DNA of 9,872 bases from Pseudomonadota bacterium (GCA_021813195.1 JAKALI010000105.1:1-9872); one strand, 5' to 3'; shown: positions 1 through 7,502, numbered from the stretch's first letter. Program-made: numbers and translations. The notes: a model not told the origin generated them from the sequence alone.

Positions 1-513
1 CCCTGCCAGCGCATCGGGGTTCGTCTGATCCTCCTGCAGGATTGCGGAATAAATTTCGACCGCGGTTTGCAGGTCTCCGCTCGCTACGGCTCCCTCCGCA
101 GCGGCAAGCGCCTCCTCCAGACCATTGCTGGCTTCTTCTCCCAAGAGGCGGTCGATAAAGGCTCGCAACATGCTCTCGGGCTGGACGCCGACGAAGCCAT
201 CGAGCGGTCGCCCATCGCGAAAGGCGTACACGGTCGGCAAGGACTGGACGCGCAGTTGGGCTGCGACCGCCGGGTGCGCATCGGTGTCGAGTTTGACGAG
301 CCGCACCTTGCCGCCATAGCTGCGCACAACCTTCTCCAGAATCGGCGCCAACTGCTTGCAGGGGCCGCACCACGCGGCCCAGAAATCGACGAGCACGAGG
401 CTCGAGCGCGAGGCCTCGATGACATCGGCGACGAAGGCCGCAGTGGTCGTATCCTTGACGACATCCGCGCCGGAGCCCTCCGATTTGCCCGCCTTTGCCG
501 TGCCGAATTCCAT
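1..513 (-). CDS. ybbN: Thioredoxin-TPR co-chaperone (CnoX/YbbN type), 5' part
   Basis: The first 171 codons of a protein that continues past the left edge. Residues 32-120 form a thioredoxin fold: a beta strand (LVLVDFWA), the redox motif WCGPC at 48-52, and the cis-proline of LPT at 92-94. After about residue 122 the chain turns helical and alanine-rich (LEEALAAAEGAVASGDLQTA, then an AxxxYxxxLxxDPxxxxA-like repeat), which is the start of the tetratricopeptide region typical of YbbN/CnoX. In that family the protein is a cytoplasmic holdase that protects clients and hands them to GroEL/DnaK. Escherichia coli CnoX lacks the full CxxC, whereas this one keeps both cysteines, so thiol-disulfide activity is plausible. 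The ATG at 513 has a good Shine-Dalgarno (GAGGAG) about 7 bases upstream. It lies 106 bp downstream of proX on the same strand and may be co-transcribed. A plain thioredoxin is less likely because of the helical extension. Confidence 0.9.
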   Translation of the reverse strand, partial: MEFGTAKAGKSEGSGADVVKDTTTAAFVADVIEASRSSLVLVDFWAAWCGPCKQLAPILEKVVRSYGGKVRLVKLDTDAHPAVAAQLRVQSLPTVYAFRDGRPLDGFVGVQPESMLRAFIDRLLGEEASNGLEEALAAAEGAVASGDLQTAVEIYSAILQEDQTNPDALAG

Positions 514-619
514 TACTGTCTCCTCGATTACATCTCGACCTGAGCCCGCGAAGCTGCTGTCTGCCCGCGGGCGCCGCAACCACTTGGGCTGGATCAGCAC
601 GGCCGACTTCGGGGATGAC

Positions 620-1123
620 TTAGTGATCCGGAGCCAAATCGACAAACTCGACGTGATGTCCGGTGGCGTGAATGAACCGCAAAAGGTCATCCCGCGCAAT
701 GCTGGTGGTGGCGGAATTCTCCAGGGGGTGCAGATTGATGACGCCGAACGCCAACAAGATCCGGTCGAAAATGACGCGGACATGACAATCGGTATCATTG
801 GCCAGCGCGAAGGCCGCGACCGAGCCCGGGGCCACACCGAGCCGCTCTGACAGCTCCTCCGCTCGCGCAAAGCTAAGCCGCCCCGACCCGATCACGTTAG
901 CTAACCCTTTAAGGTCGATGCGCGTCGCGATATGCGCAACGACGAGAATACATGCCCCTCGGGCGTCCCTGAGGAACAGGTTCTTCGTATGCCCACCCGG
1001 GATCGCGTCATGGATCACCGCACTCTCTGCGACGGTAAATGCGGGGGCGTGATCCATGGTCACGACCCGGATGTCCATGTCCGCGAGACGCTGCATTAGG
1101 GTTTGGCGCGTGAGCGGCAGCAT
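620..1123 (-). CDS. proX: ProX, free-standing prolyl-tRNA editing deacylase (YbaK/ProX domain)
   Basis: A 167-aa protein of the YbaK/aminoacyl-tRNA deacylase superfamily, in the ProX branch. These proteins hydrolyse mischarged tRNA-Pro in trans; the characterised Caulobacter relative (ProXp-ala) removes alanine. They supply the editing function missing from alphaproteobacterial prolyl-tRNA synthetases, which lack the inserted editing domain. Visible family features are FTVAES at 29-34, GGHTKNLFLRD at 43-53 with the lysine (K47) required for catalysis in relatives, a GSGRLSFA segment near 79-86, PGSVAAFAL at 99-107, and the C-terminal HPLENSATTSI at 132-142. The usual PGSVTPF motif reads PGSVAAF here. 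The length matches the family (about 165-175 aa). The frame stays open to 1420, but homology begins at the ATG at 1123 and the upstream peptide has no domain character. A GGAG lies about 14 bases before the start, which is a weak and distant ribosome site. Confidence 0.9.
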   Translation of the reverse strand: MLPLTRQTLMQRLADMDIRVVTMDHAPAFTVAESAVIHDAIPGGHTKNLFLRDARGACILVVAHIATRIDLKGLANVIGSGRLSFARAEELSERLGVAPGSVAAFALANDTDCHVRVIFDRILLAFGVINLHPLENSATTSIARDDLLRFIHATGHHVEFVDLAPDH

Positions 1124-1403
1124 CGATTGATTTTGATCTCCGCTATGGGTTCTGCAAATAAGGAGCTCCTGTGGAAAAGCGAATCTGACGGATTTTGCGC
1201 CGGGGCCTGCCGTCCCAATGGGCAAATCGCCGAATTCGCTCGGAGCAGCACGCCCAAACGAACACCTCCAAGTCCCTCCCAACCCGTTGACCGCCCCGTC
1301 GGTCCGGGACACCCCTACTGGCGCAAGCAGGCCGGATCGCATTATGCTATCGTTGCCAAATTGCGCAACGAACCGTCGATGGCAAAAGGAGGACGCGGCT
1401 GCA
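1124..1403. other. Divergent intergenic region between proX and grxC
   Basis: A 280-bp segment separating the minus-strand proX from the plus-strand grxC, so it should carry promoters in both directions. I see no convincing gene. The grxC frame stays open back to an ATG at 1218, but that peptide resembles nothing and would make grxC far longer than its family. A perfect 10-bp palindrome AGGAGCTCCT sits at 1161-1170. A possible plus-strand -10 hexamer, TATGCT, lies at 1343-1348, without a matching -35 at the right spacing. Neither element is strong enough to call a site. Confidence 0.5.
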
Positions 1404-1661
1404 ATGAGCAGGATCGTCATTTATACGGCGGCTCGTTGTCCCTATTGTCATATGGCGAAAGAGCTTCTTCGGCGCAAGGGCGCCGCGTTTGACGAAATCG
1501 ATGTCACCAATCAGGCCCAACTGCGCGCAGAAATGGCCATTCGCGCCGGCGGACGCTACACCGTTCCGCAAATCTGGATCGGTGAGCGTCACGTCGGCGG
1601 CTGCGACGATCTTTACGCCCTTGAGCGCGATGGTGGCCTCGACGCTCTCATCAAGACCTGA
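1404..1661 (+). CDS. grxC: Glutaredoxin 3 (dithiol, class I)
   Basis: An 85-aa single-domain glutaredoxin, exactly the usual size for bacterial GrxC. It is a cytoplasmic glutathione-dependent oxidoreductase that reduces protein disulfides and mixed glutathione disulfides; oxidised enzyme is recycled by GSH. The dithiol active site CPYC is at residues 12-15 after the first beta strand (RIVIYTAA). The cis-proline TVP is at 53-55, and the glutathione-binding GGCDD motif is at 65-69. The ATG at 1404 is preceded by AAGGAGG (1386-1392), about 11 bases away, and the family N-terminus (MxxIxIYT) begins there. It heads a plus-strand run, 57 bp before the amidase gene, and its glutathione dependence fits the proposed substrate of that neighbour. 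In many Rhizobiales a comF gene precedes grxC; none is present here. Confidence 0.96.
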   Translation: MSRIVIYTAARCPYCHMAKELLRRKGAAFDEIDVTNQAQLRAEMAIRAGGRYTVPQIWIGERHVGGCDDLYALERDGGLDALIKT

Positions 1662-1718
1662 TTTTCTAACCTCCTCCACGCTCGCTCCCCCGGCTCCCGC
1701 TGGGGCGCTCAGGCCGTT

Positions 1719-2585
1719 ATGGATCAGCCGATGTCTGACACGAGTTTGCCCATGATATTCCGCGCCGGACTCGTTCAAATGTGTTCCGGGCGCGATGTCG
1801 CCTCCAACGTGGAGGCCGCGCGCAACCTCATTCGTGACGCCGCGGCCCGAGGCGCTGACTACATTCAGACGCCGGAAGTCACCACGTTGATGGAACTCGA
1901 TCGCGAAAGGCTGTTTGCGGCAATTGAGCCGGAAGAGAGCAATGCCGCGCTCGCAGCCTTCCAAGACCTCGCTCGCGAGCTTTCCGTCTGGCTTCACATC
2001 GGTTCGATGCCAATTCTTGCGCCGACGGGTAAAATTGCCAATCGCTCTTATCTCCTCAATCCTGACGGCCGTATTGCAGCCCGCTACGACAAGATCCACA
2101 TGTTCGACGTCGATTTGCCAGGTGGCGAGAGCTACCGCGAAAGCCGCAACTATGAACCCGGCGACAAAGCGGTGATCGCCCACCTGCCATGGGGCGGCTT
2201 GGGCATGTCAATCTGTTACGATTTGCGCTTCCCTCATCTCTTTCGCGCGCTCGCCCAGTCGGGCGCAAAGTTCCTGGCTGTTCCCGCCGCGTTCACAAAA
2301 CCGACGGGAGCGGCGCACTGGCACACGCTGCTCAGAGCACGTGCCATTGAGTGCCAGTGCTTTGTCTTCGCCGCTGCTCAAGGTGGGCGGCATGAACATG
2401 GCCGGGACACGTTCGGGCATAGCTTGATCATCTCGCCATGGGGCGAGATCCTCGCTGAGGGCGATATTCATCCCACGGTCATCACCGCCGACATAGACTT
2501 GAGCAAATTGGAGGAAGCCAGATCGCGCGTCCCGTCGCTCAAGCACGACCGCGCGTTTCAGATTGAGGGTGCTGTTCAGGGATGA
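1719..2585 (+). CDS. Nitrilase-superfamily amidase, probable deaminated glutathione amidase
   Basis: A 288-aa carbon-nitrogen hydrolase. The Glu-Lys-Cys catalytic triad is visible: E53 in QTPEVT, K125 in RYDKIHMFD, and C166 in SICYDLRFP. The sequence DKIHMFDVDLPGGESYRES and the later RARAIECQCFVFAAAQGG (about 207-224) are typical of the Nit1/NitA branch rather than of nitrilases, omega-amidases acting on other substrates, or beta-ureidopropionases. That branch hydrolyses deaminated glutathione, a side product of transaminases acting on GSH, to cysteinylglycine and 2-oxoglutarate. Placement directly after grxC supports a glutathione-repair role, though the substrate is inferred. The length is normal (265-290 aa). 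The start is uncertain: ATG at 1719 has no clear ribosome site, while the in-frame ATG at 1731 (residue 5) has GGAT about 6 bases upstream. The 3' end overlaps the next gene by ATGA. Confidence 0.9.
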   Translation: MDQPMSDTSLPMIFRAGLVQMCSGRDVASNVEAARNLIRDAAARGADYIQTPEVTTLMELDRERLFAAIEPEESNAALAAFQDLARELSVWLHIGSMPILAPTGKIANRSYLLNPDGRIAARYDKIHMFDVDLPGGESYRESRNYEPGDKAVIAHLPWGGLGMSICYDLRFPHLFRALAQSGAKFLAVPAAFTKPTGAAHWHTLLRARAIECQCFVFAAAQGGRHEHGRDTFGHSLIISPWGEILAEGDIHPTVITADIDLSKLEEARSRVPSLKHDRAFQIEGAVQG

Positions 2586-3052
2586 TTAAGTACAGCCTCA
2601 TCTGCAAAGATGGCCATGAGTTCGAAAGCTGGTTTCAAAACAGCGCGACCTTCGAGCGCGAGCAGCAGGCACAACGGATCGGCTGTCCGGCGTGCAGCAG
2701 CCACGCGGTCTCAAAGGCGATCATGGCTCCGGCGATTGCGAGACGGCGCGATGCAACGGTTCGCGATGACCTCGCCGCCCTTACACCGCCCGCAGAACTC
2801 CCCAGCGCTGTTGCACCGACGAAAGAGGATATCGAGGAGTTCAAGCACCTGGTGCGCGCGTTACGCGACGAAGTGCGTCGGCGCGCCGAATACGTCGGTC
2901 CCAACTTCGCTGAGGAGGCGCGCCGTATCCATTATCAGGAGCGGGAAGCGCGCGCCATCTACGGTGAAGCGACGATCTCGGACGTGCGGGAACTCAGAGA
3001 CGAGGGCATCAGCGTCTTCCATATTCCAAGGTTGCCCGAAGACCACAACTAG
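2582..3052 (+). CDS. DUF1178 family protein with a zinc-ribbon-like N-terminus
   Basis: A 156-aa protein of the DUF1178 family, whose function is not established. The N-terminus MIKYSLICKDGHEFESWF followed by CPAC resembles a small metal-binding ribbon: C8 and H12, then C35 and C38. The middle (about 48-75) is low-complexity and rich in Ala, Arg and Pro. The C-terminal half is highly charged and helical, with VGPNFAEEARRIHYQE at about 104-119, YGEAT near 127-131, and a final segment, EGISVFHIPRLP. It begins inside the stop codon of the amidase gene (ATGA, 2582-2585), so the two are probably translationally coupled; GAGGG lies about 12 bases upstream within the amidase end. Co-localisation with grxC and the amidase is, from memory, common in Rhizobiales and hints at a thiol- or glutathione-linked role. 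Its TAG overlaps the stop of the convergent gene. Confidence 0.9.
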   Translation: MIKYSLICKDGHEFESWFQNSATFEREQQAQRIGCPACSSHAVSKAIMAPAIARRRDATVRDDLAALTPPAELPSAVAPTKEDIEEFKHLVRALRDEVRRRAEYVGPNFAEEARRIHYQEREARAIYGEATISDVRELRDEGISVFHIPRLPEDHN

Positions 3053-3309
3053 TCGGCAAGGCCCAGGGCGAGGAGCGTTTGCCGCTCAGCGGCATCAATG
3101 TCGGCCACGCGATGGAGGGGGGCGCTGTAGCCCGCCGGAATCCAGTCGAGCATGCCGTCGGAGGCACGCCAGATGCCCTTGACGTGACCGCGACGCTCGA
3201 TGGCCAGTTCGCCCGCCATGAGCCGTGTCGCAACATATCCGGCGCGCCGGAGCTTGGCATTGGCCTGCAATCGCTCCGCGAGGTGCGTCTCTAAATCCCT
3301 GTCCGTCAT
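3049..3309 (-). CDS. Conserved-looking hypothetical protein, 86 aa
   Basis: A short soluble protein that I cannot assign to a named family. It opens with a charged helix (about residues 3-22, rich in Glu, Leu, Ala and Arg), continues with a compact, probably beta, segment containing ERRGHVKGIWRAS and DGMLDWIPAG (about 38-60), and ends with an acidic helix. There is no signal peptide, membrane segment or cysteine pair. Gene-like base composition, a sensible boundary with its neighbour and a globular-looking sequence argue that it is real. It converges on the DUF1178 gene, and both stop codons lie in one CTAG (3049-3052). A weak ribosome site (AGGCG) sits just before the ATG at 3309. It is transcribed away from phoX, so both must use the 3310-3650 region for promoters. 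Confidence 0.7.
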   Translation of the reverse strand: MTDRDLETHLAERLQANAKLRRAGYVATRLMAGELAIERRGHVKGIWRASDGMLDWIPAGYSAPLHRVADIDAAERQTLLALGLAD

Positions 3310-3454
3310 CGCCTATCGAACCGCGAACAATAGAATCAAATTTTGCGCAAGTTGTGCTTGTCATTACTTGCGGTGCGCCTCGTTATATGGAGTTGTTCCG
3401 AGTAGACGCCAGGTAAATTCGGAAAATACCTTTCAAGATTGCCAATGTTTCAAT

Positions 3455-3463
3455 TGCTATTTT
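3455..3463 (+). promoter_or_regulatory. Possible extended -10 element of the phoX promoter
   Basis: The sequence TGCTATTTT has the TGn extension followed by TATTTT (four of six matches to TATAAT) in the AT-rich part of the phoX upstream region. The nearest -35-like hexamer, TTGCCA at 3439-3444, is only 13 bp away, too close for a standard sigma-70 promoter, so the call rests on the extended -10 alone. It would give a leader of about 180 bases. Confidence 0.2.
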
Positions 3464-3640
3464 TCTCGATGCAGACTTTCCATATTTCAGGTGCTGCGGA
3501 CAGGCGCGCCGTTTGGAGCATCACACCAGGTTCAAGTCCGTGTCGTACGAGGTGTCGCATGGTGCCAGGACCGCAATGCTGGCCTCCCTCAGCCGATGTT
3601 GCGCTGGCCGATCGAACCGTCAGCGCCCGCAAGAACCGAT

Positions 3641-3645
3641 AGGAT
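3641..3645 (+). promoter_or_regulatory. Ribosome binding site that sets the phoX start
   Basis: AGGAT lies 5 bases before the ATG at 3651. This supports 3651 rather than the longer in-frame start at 3513, which has no comparable element. Confidence 0.6.
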
Positions 3646-3650
3646 CACAC

Positions 3651-5633
3651 ATGAGCAAAATCGCTTCTCCCGATCCGGCACGACTGGAAGCCATTGAGGA
3701 TCATGGCACGAGCCCGCCGCAGGGCGAGACGATCGGTGATGTCATCGCCAAGCGGCTGTCTCGCCGCGATCTGGTCGCCGGAGCGCTGAAGGGTGCGCTC
3801 GCCGTGGGTATCATAACATCGACAGTCGCTCCTCTGGCGCTGGCTGCCGCACGTCGAGCCCGGGCGGCAGGAGCTTCCGGCACCTTCGACTTCCCCGAAG
3901 TCGCAGCAGGGGTCGACCAGACCCATCACGTCGCTGAGGGTTACGATGCCGACGTCCTCATCCGCTGGGGCGACAAGGTGCTGGCCAACGCGGCGGACTT
4001 CAATCCTATGGAGCCGTCCGCTGAGCGTCAGGCGGGTCAGTTCGGCTATAATTCGGACTTTATCGGCTACATTCCGCTCGAAGGCCGGTCGGATCATGGG
4101 CTGCTCGTCGTCAATCACGAATACACCAATGACGAGATGATGTATCCCGGCCTCGCGGGCGACACGCGGCTTGCGATGCTGCATGGGTTGTCCGACGCGC
4201 AAATTCGCGCATCGATGGCAGCGCACGGCGGCAGCGTGCTCGAAGTCGAGCGGAAAGACGGACGCTGGCGGGTGGTGGAGGGCTCTCCGTACGCACGACG
4301 CATCACCGCTGAGACGGAAATGAAAATCACCGGACCCGCAGCCGGCCATGCGCTGATGAAAACGAAGGCCGACCCGAACGGCACAAGAGTCAAAGGCATG
4401 CTCAATAATTGCGCGGGTGGCATCACGCCGTGGGGCACCTGGCTGTCGTGCGAGGAGAACTTCAACTTCTATTTCTGGGGCAAAGAAGCCGCTGCCGCCC
4501 ATCCCGAACACAAAGCACTCGAGCGCTACGGCGCTCCCGCCGATGTATATCCGTGGGGTCGCGTCGATAGCCGCTTCGACATCGCGCAAGAGCCCAACGA
4601 ATGCCACCGCTTCGGCTGGGTCGTTGAAATCGATCCGTTCGACCCGAACTCCGTTCCGAAAAAGCGCACGGCCATGGGCCGCTTCAAACATGAAGGAGCG
4701 GGGAACATCGTCAACGGTGATGGTCGTTTCGTCGTCTATCAGGGCGACGATCAGGCGTTCGACTACGTCTACAAATTCGTAACCGACGGCAAGGTCGATG
4801 CGCAAAATCGCACAGCGAACATGGATCTGTTGGACTCGGGCACGCTCTACGTTGCCCGTTTCGATGCCGACGGTCGCGGCGAGTGGTTGCCGCTGGTGGC
4901 GGGCCACCCCAAGCTCTCTGCCTTCGCCGACCAGGGCCAGATCCTGATCCACGCGCGGCTCGCGGCCGATGCGCTGGAGGCAACGCGCATGGATCGCCCC
5001 GAAGACATCGACGTCAATCCGGCGACCGGCAAGGTCTACCTCATGCTCACCAACAACGCGAAGCGCAAGGCTGAGGGGAAGGACGGGGTCAACGCCGCCA
5101 ATCCACGTCCGGAAAATCGCTTCGGTCACATCATCGAGATCATTCCCGATGGAGGCGATCACGCAGCGACGGGTTTTCGCTGGGAAATTCTGGTGAAGTG
5201 CGGCGATCCCGCGATTGCCGAAGTCGGTGCGACGTTCAATCCGGCGACAACCAAGGACGGCTGGTTCGGCATGCCGGATAATTGCGCCATCGACGCTGAT
5301 GGCCGCTTGTGGATCGCCACGGACGGCAATTCGCGGCAGGCAACGGGGCGGGCGGACGGCTTATGGTCGCTTGAAACCGACGGCGCCTTGCGCGGCACGT
5401 CCAAATTGTTCTTCCGCTGTCCCGATGGCGCCGAATTGTGCGGACCGTGCTTCACGCCCGACCTCGAGACTCTGTTCGTGGCTGTGCAGCACCCCGGAGA
5501 GTCCGAAGACAAGTCCGCCCCGTCGACGTTTGACAAGCCCGCGACTCGTTGGCCGGATTTCAAGGACGGTATGCCGCCACGCCCCAGTGTCGTCGCCATC
5601 ACCCGTAAAGGCGGCGGCAAGATCGGCGTCTGA
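3651..5633 (+). CDS. phoX: PhoX-family phosphatase (DUF839), Tat-exported
   Basis: A 660-aa protein of the PhoX/DUF839 family. Characterised PhoX enzymes are monomeric alkaline phosphatases that release phosphate from organic phosphoesters outside the cytoplasm and carry iron and calcium at the active site. The export signal is visible: the twin-arginine motif SRRDLVAG at 37-44, a hydrophobic stretch at about 46-66, and an Ala-rich cleavage region near 66-75. The long N-terminal region before the arginines is usual for the family. Conserved core blocks include LLVVNHEYTNDEMMYPG at 151-167, NNCAGGITPWGTWLSCEEN at 252-270, NECHRFGWVVEIDPFDP at 316-332, RFKHEGA at 344-350, and RPEDIDVNP near 449-457. 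C254 lies where known PhoX enzymes have an iron-binding cysteine (alignment from memory). It stands alone on the plus strand; dprA ends convergently 25 bp downstream. Substrate specificity cannot be read from sequence. Confidence 0.93.
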   Translation: MSKIASPDPARLEAIEDHGTSPPQGETIGDVIAKRLSRRDLVAGALKGALAVGIITSTVAPLALAAARRARAAGASGTFDFPEVAAGVDQTHHVAEGYDADVLIRWGDKVLANAADFNPMEPSAERQAGQFGYNSDFIGYIPLEGRSDHGLLVVNHEYTNDEMMYPGLAGDTRLAMLHGLSDAQIRASMAAHGGSVLEVERKDGRWRVVEGSPYARRITAETEMKITGPAAGHALMKTKADPNGTRVKGMLNNCAGGITPWGTWLSCEENFNFYFWGKEAAAAHPEHKALERYGAPADVYPWGRVDSRFDIAQEPNECHRFGWVVEIDPFDPNSVPKKRTAMGRFKHEGAGNIVNGDGRFVVYQGDDQAFDYVYKFVTDGKVDAQNRTANMDLLDSGTLYVARFDADGRGEWLPLVAGHPKLSAFADQGQILIHARLAADALEATRMDRPEDIDVNPATGKVYLMLTNNAKRKAEGKDGVNAANPRPENRFGHIIEIIPDGGDHAATGFRWEILVKCGDPAIAEVGATFNPATTKDGWFGMPDNCAIDADGRLWIATDGNSRQATGRADGLWSLETDGALRGTSKLFFRCPDGAELCGPCFTPDLETLFVAVQHPGESEDKSAPSTFDKPATRWPDFKDGMPPRPSVVAITRKGGGKIGV

Positions 5634-5658
5634 ACGCGAGCGAGGGAAACCCGAGGCG

Positions 5659-6846
5659 TCACGTTCCCGCCAACGGCGCGCTGTCGGCTTTGCGGGAGAC
5701 AAGTGTTTGTCCGTGGCGCTCGATCAGACCGGCAAGGTCGAGTTCCATGAGAATAACTCGCATTTCCCGCGGGCCCAGCCCGACGGCGCGCGCCAGATCA
5801 TCGGTCGGGATGGGATGAGGCCCGAGGGCTTCCAGGGTGCGCGCGCGATCCTCGTTGGCGATCAAGGGCGGCGGCAGAGGGTCTTGAGGCGCCGTCTCAT
5901 AAGTCGCCGTTTCGTTTTCGCGGACCTCCTGGGCTAATCCAGCGATCGGTTGGATGACGTCCAGAATGTCCTGCGGCGTGGTGGCGATCGTGGCGCCGGA
6001 CTTCAAAAGATGGTTCGTCCCCTCGGCGCGTGGATCGAGCGGATGGCCGGGCACGGCGAAGACTTCGCGTCCCTGTTCCAGAGCCATGCGTGCGGTCAGC
6101 AACGTTCCGGACCGCCGCGCGGCTTCGATGACGAGCACGCCGTTGCTGATCCCCGAAATGATGCGGTTGCGGCGCGGGAAGTCCTGAGCGCGTGGCGCAA
6201 ATCCCGGCGGCATTTCCGTGACGAGCACGCCAGCCTCGGCGATCTGCTGCTGCAGAGCGGTGTTTTCGGATGGGTAGACGACATCAATTCCCCCAGCGAG
6301 CACAGCAATCGTGCCCGTCGCCAGGCTCGCTTCGTGCGCAGCCGAGTCTATTCCGCGCGCGAGCCCGGAAATGATGACGAGACCCGCGGCGCCAAGCGTG
6401 CCAGCAAAACGCCGCGCCAGCGTCAGTCCGCCTCCGGAAGCCTGCCGCGATCCGACAATTGCGATTGCCGGTCGGTTGAGAAGATCGACTTTGCCTTTGA
6501 CGTAAAGCGCGGGCGGCGGCGCATCCAAATGCGCCAACCTCTTGGGGTAGCCCGGTTCGATCGTAAACACTGGAAAGGCGCCGTTGCGTGCTGCGCGTTC
6601 CAACTCCCCTAATGCCCGCTCCCGGCTGCAGATTCGAAGGGTTCGGCCGGCACGGCGCGACAATTCGGGTAAAGCATCGAGTGCCGCTTCGGCACCGCCA
6701 TAATGATTGATCAGTTCGCGGAAGGTGACCGGCCCCACGTTCTCGGAGCGAATGAGTCGCAAGCAGGCCAAGCGCTGCGCATCGTCGAGCGTCGCCACGG
6801 GCAGCGGTGCGGGCGTGAACAAGTCGCTTGGGTTATGCTTTGGCAC
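5659..6846 (-). CDS. dprA: DprA, DNA-processing protein A (GTG start)
   Basis: A 395-aa DprA/Smf protein. DprA binds incoming single-stranded DNA during natural transformation, protects it and loads RecA; many non-competent bacteria keep it too. An N-terminal helical region (about 20-100) with the motif [11 protein letters not shown] is followed by the Rossmann-like core: AIVGSRQAS at 129-137, [12 protein letters not shown] at 160-171, [10 protein letters not shown] at 183-192, [10 protein letters not shown] at 223-232, [12 protein letters not shown] at 241-252, and VPGHP at 265-269. The C-terminal 60 residues (about 335-385) form the winged-helix DML1-like domain common in proteobacteria. 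The frame is open further upstream through plsY, but GTG at 6846 has a strong GAGGAT just before it and gives a normal length. It overlaps the plsY end by 14 bp, implying co-translation with plsY. Confidence 0.94.
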   Translation of the reverse strand: MPKHNPSDLFTPAPLPVATLDDAQRLACLRLIRSENVGPVTFRELINHYGGAEAALDALPELSRRAGRTLRICSRERALGELERAARNGAFPVFTIEPGYPKRLAHLDAPPPALYVKGKVDLLNRPAIAIVGSRQASGGGLTLARRFAGTLGAAGLVIISGLARGIDSAAHEASLATGTIAVLAGGIDVVYPSENTALQQQIAEAGVLVTEMPPGFAPRAQDFPRRNRIISGISNGVLVIEAARRSGTLLTARMALEQGREVFAVPGHPLDPRAEGTNHLLKSGATIATTPQDILDVIQPIAGLAQEVRENETATYETAPQDPLPPPLIANEDRARTLEALGPHPIPTDDLARAVGLGPREMRVILMELDLAGLIERHGQTLVSRKADSAPLAGT

Positions 6847-7465
6847 CGATCCTCGGCTCCTCGCCAGCCATGAGCCGCTTGATGTTGGCTTGATGCTTCC
6901 AAATGATGAGAACAGACAGGAGTGTTGCGAGCCCGGCGACACTCATCTCGCCGGAAAGAGCTGCAAAGATCGGCGCGACGACCGCGCCGATCAGCGCCGA
7001 CAACGATGAATAACGTGTCGCCAAGGCGGTGAGCAGCCATACGCCGCAGAAGACCAGCGCCGCGGGCCAGTAGGCCCCAGCGAGAACGCCGATATATGTC
7101 GCGACACCCTTGCCGCCCTTAAAGCCAAGCCAGATCGGAAAGACATGACCCAGAAATGCTCCGAGCCCCGCTGTCAGCGCACTCGCCGGCCCGAACAGTA
7201 GCCCGAACACAAGGACCGCGGCGGTACCTTTGAGCGCGTCGAGTACAAGCGTTGTGGCTGCGAGCCCCTTGTGGCCCGTGCGCAGGACGTTCGTTGCGCC
7301 AATGTTGCCCGAGCCGATCTTGCGCACATCGCCGAGGCCGGCCATGCGGGTCAAAAGAAGACCAAACGGAATTGAACCCAAGAGATATCCACCGGCGAAG
7401 GCATAGAGCAGCCAATGCCCAAAACCGTTATCGATGAGGATCTGAAATGAGCTTAGGGCGTCCAT
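6833..7465 (-). CDS. plsY: PlsY, acyl-phosphate:glycerol-3-phosphate acyltransferase
   Basis: A 210-aa integral membrane enzyme that transfers the acyl group from acyl-phosphate (made by PlsX) to glycerol-3-phosphate, giving lysophosphatidic acid, the first step of phospholipid synthesis. All signature motifs are present: [15 protein letters not shown] at 26-40, the glycine-rich [14 protein letters not shown] at 51-64, [19 protein letters not shown] at 105-123, and the C-terminal [14 protein letters not shown] at 190-203. Between them lie about five to six hydrophobic membrane segments. The frame runs upstream to 7681, but the ATG at 7465 gives the family length and starts just before the first hydrophobic segment; a weak GGAAA precedes it. 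The Met is followed by [13 protein letters not shown], a little longer than some relatives. dprA starts inside its 3' end, matching the plsY-dprA order common in alphaproteobacteria. Confidence 0.96.
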   Translation of the reverse strand: MDALSSFQILIDNGFGHWLLYAFAGGYLLGSIPFGLLLTRMAGLGDVRKIGSGNIGATNVLRTGHKGLAATTLVLDALKGTAAVLVFGLLFGPASALTAGLGAFLGHVFPIWLGFKGGKGVATYIGVLAGAYWPAALVFCGVWLLTALATRYSSLSALIGAVVAPIFAALSGEMSVAGLATLLSVLIIWKHQANIKRLMAGEEPRIGAKA

Positions 7466-7502
7466 GCTGTTTCCGGATACGTATTGCCATTGCTGATCGT
7501 GT

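Larger units (their letters stand above)
3310..3650. other. Divergent intergenic region and phoX leader
   Basis: A 341-bp segment without a supported gene, between the minus-strand hypothetical gene and phoX. The part from about 3330 to 3490 is clearly richer in A+T than its surroundings, as expected for promoter DNA in a GC-rich genome. The phoX frame is open upstream to an ATG at 3513, but the 46 extra residues show no export or domain character and the family start fits 3651. Many PhoX-family genes are controlled by PhoB, but I could not find two TGTCA-like repeats at the 11-bp spacing of a Pho box. A single TTGTCAT lies at 3358-3364. Confidence 0.5.

Noticed and set aside
544..572. An inverted repeat GCCCGCG...CGCGGGC between ybbN and proX.
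   Set aside because: There is a 15-base loop and no T run on either strand, and the high GC content makes chance pairing likely; not a supported terminator.
896..905. A perfect palindrome GTTAGCTAAC.
   Set aside because: It lies within the proX coding region and has no partner site; probably chance.
1124..1420. An N-terminal extension of proX to 1420.
   Set aside because: The extra 99 residues are unlike the family, which starts at the Met at 1123, and the extension would run over the grxC start.
1347..2183. A 278-codon minus-strand frame over grxC and the amidase gene.
   Set aside because: Both genes it covers show clear catalytic motifs; the antisense translation has no domain character.
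3314..3333. A LexA-like pair of GAAC elements (GAACCGCGAAC).
   Set aside because: The spacing is 3 bp; the alphaproteobacterial LexA site is GTTC-N7-GTTC.
3520..3545. A tRNA T-arm-like GGTTCAAGTCC at 3529-3539.
   Set aside because: The flanking bases do not form a 5-bp T stem, and no acceptor, D or anticodon arm can be placed.
3645..5162. A 505-codon open frame antisense to phoX.
   Set aside because: It lies fully opposite a strongly recognisable PhoX gene, has no family resemblance, and long antisense frames are common in GC-rich genes.
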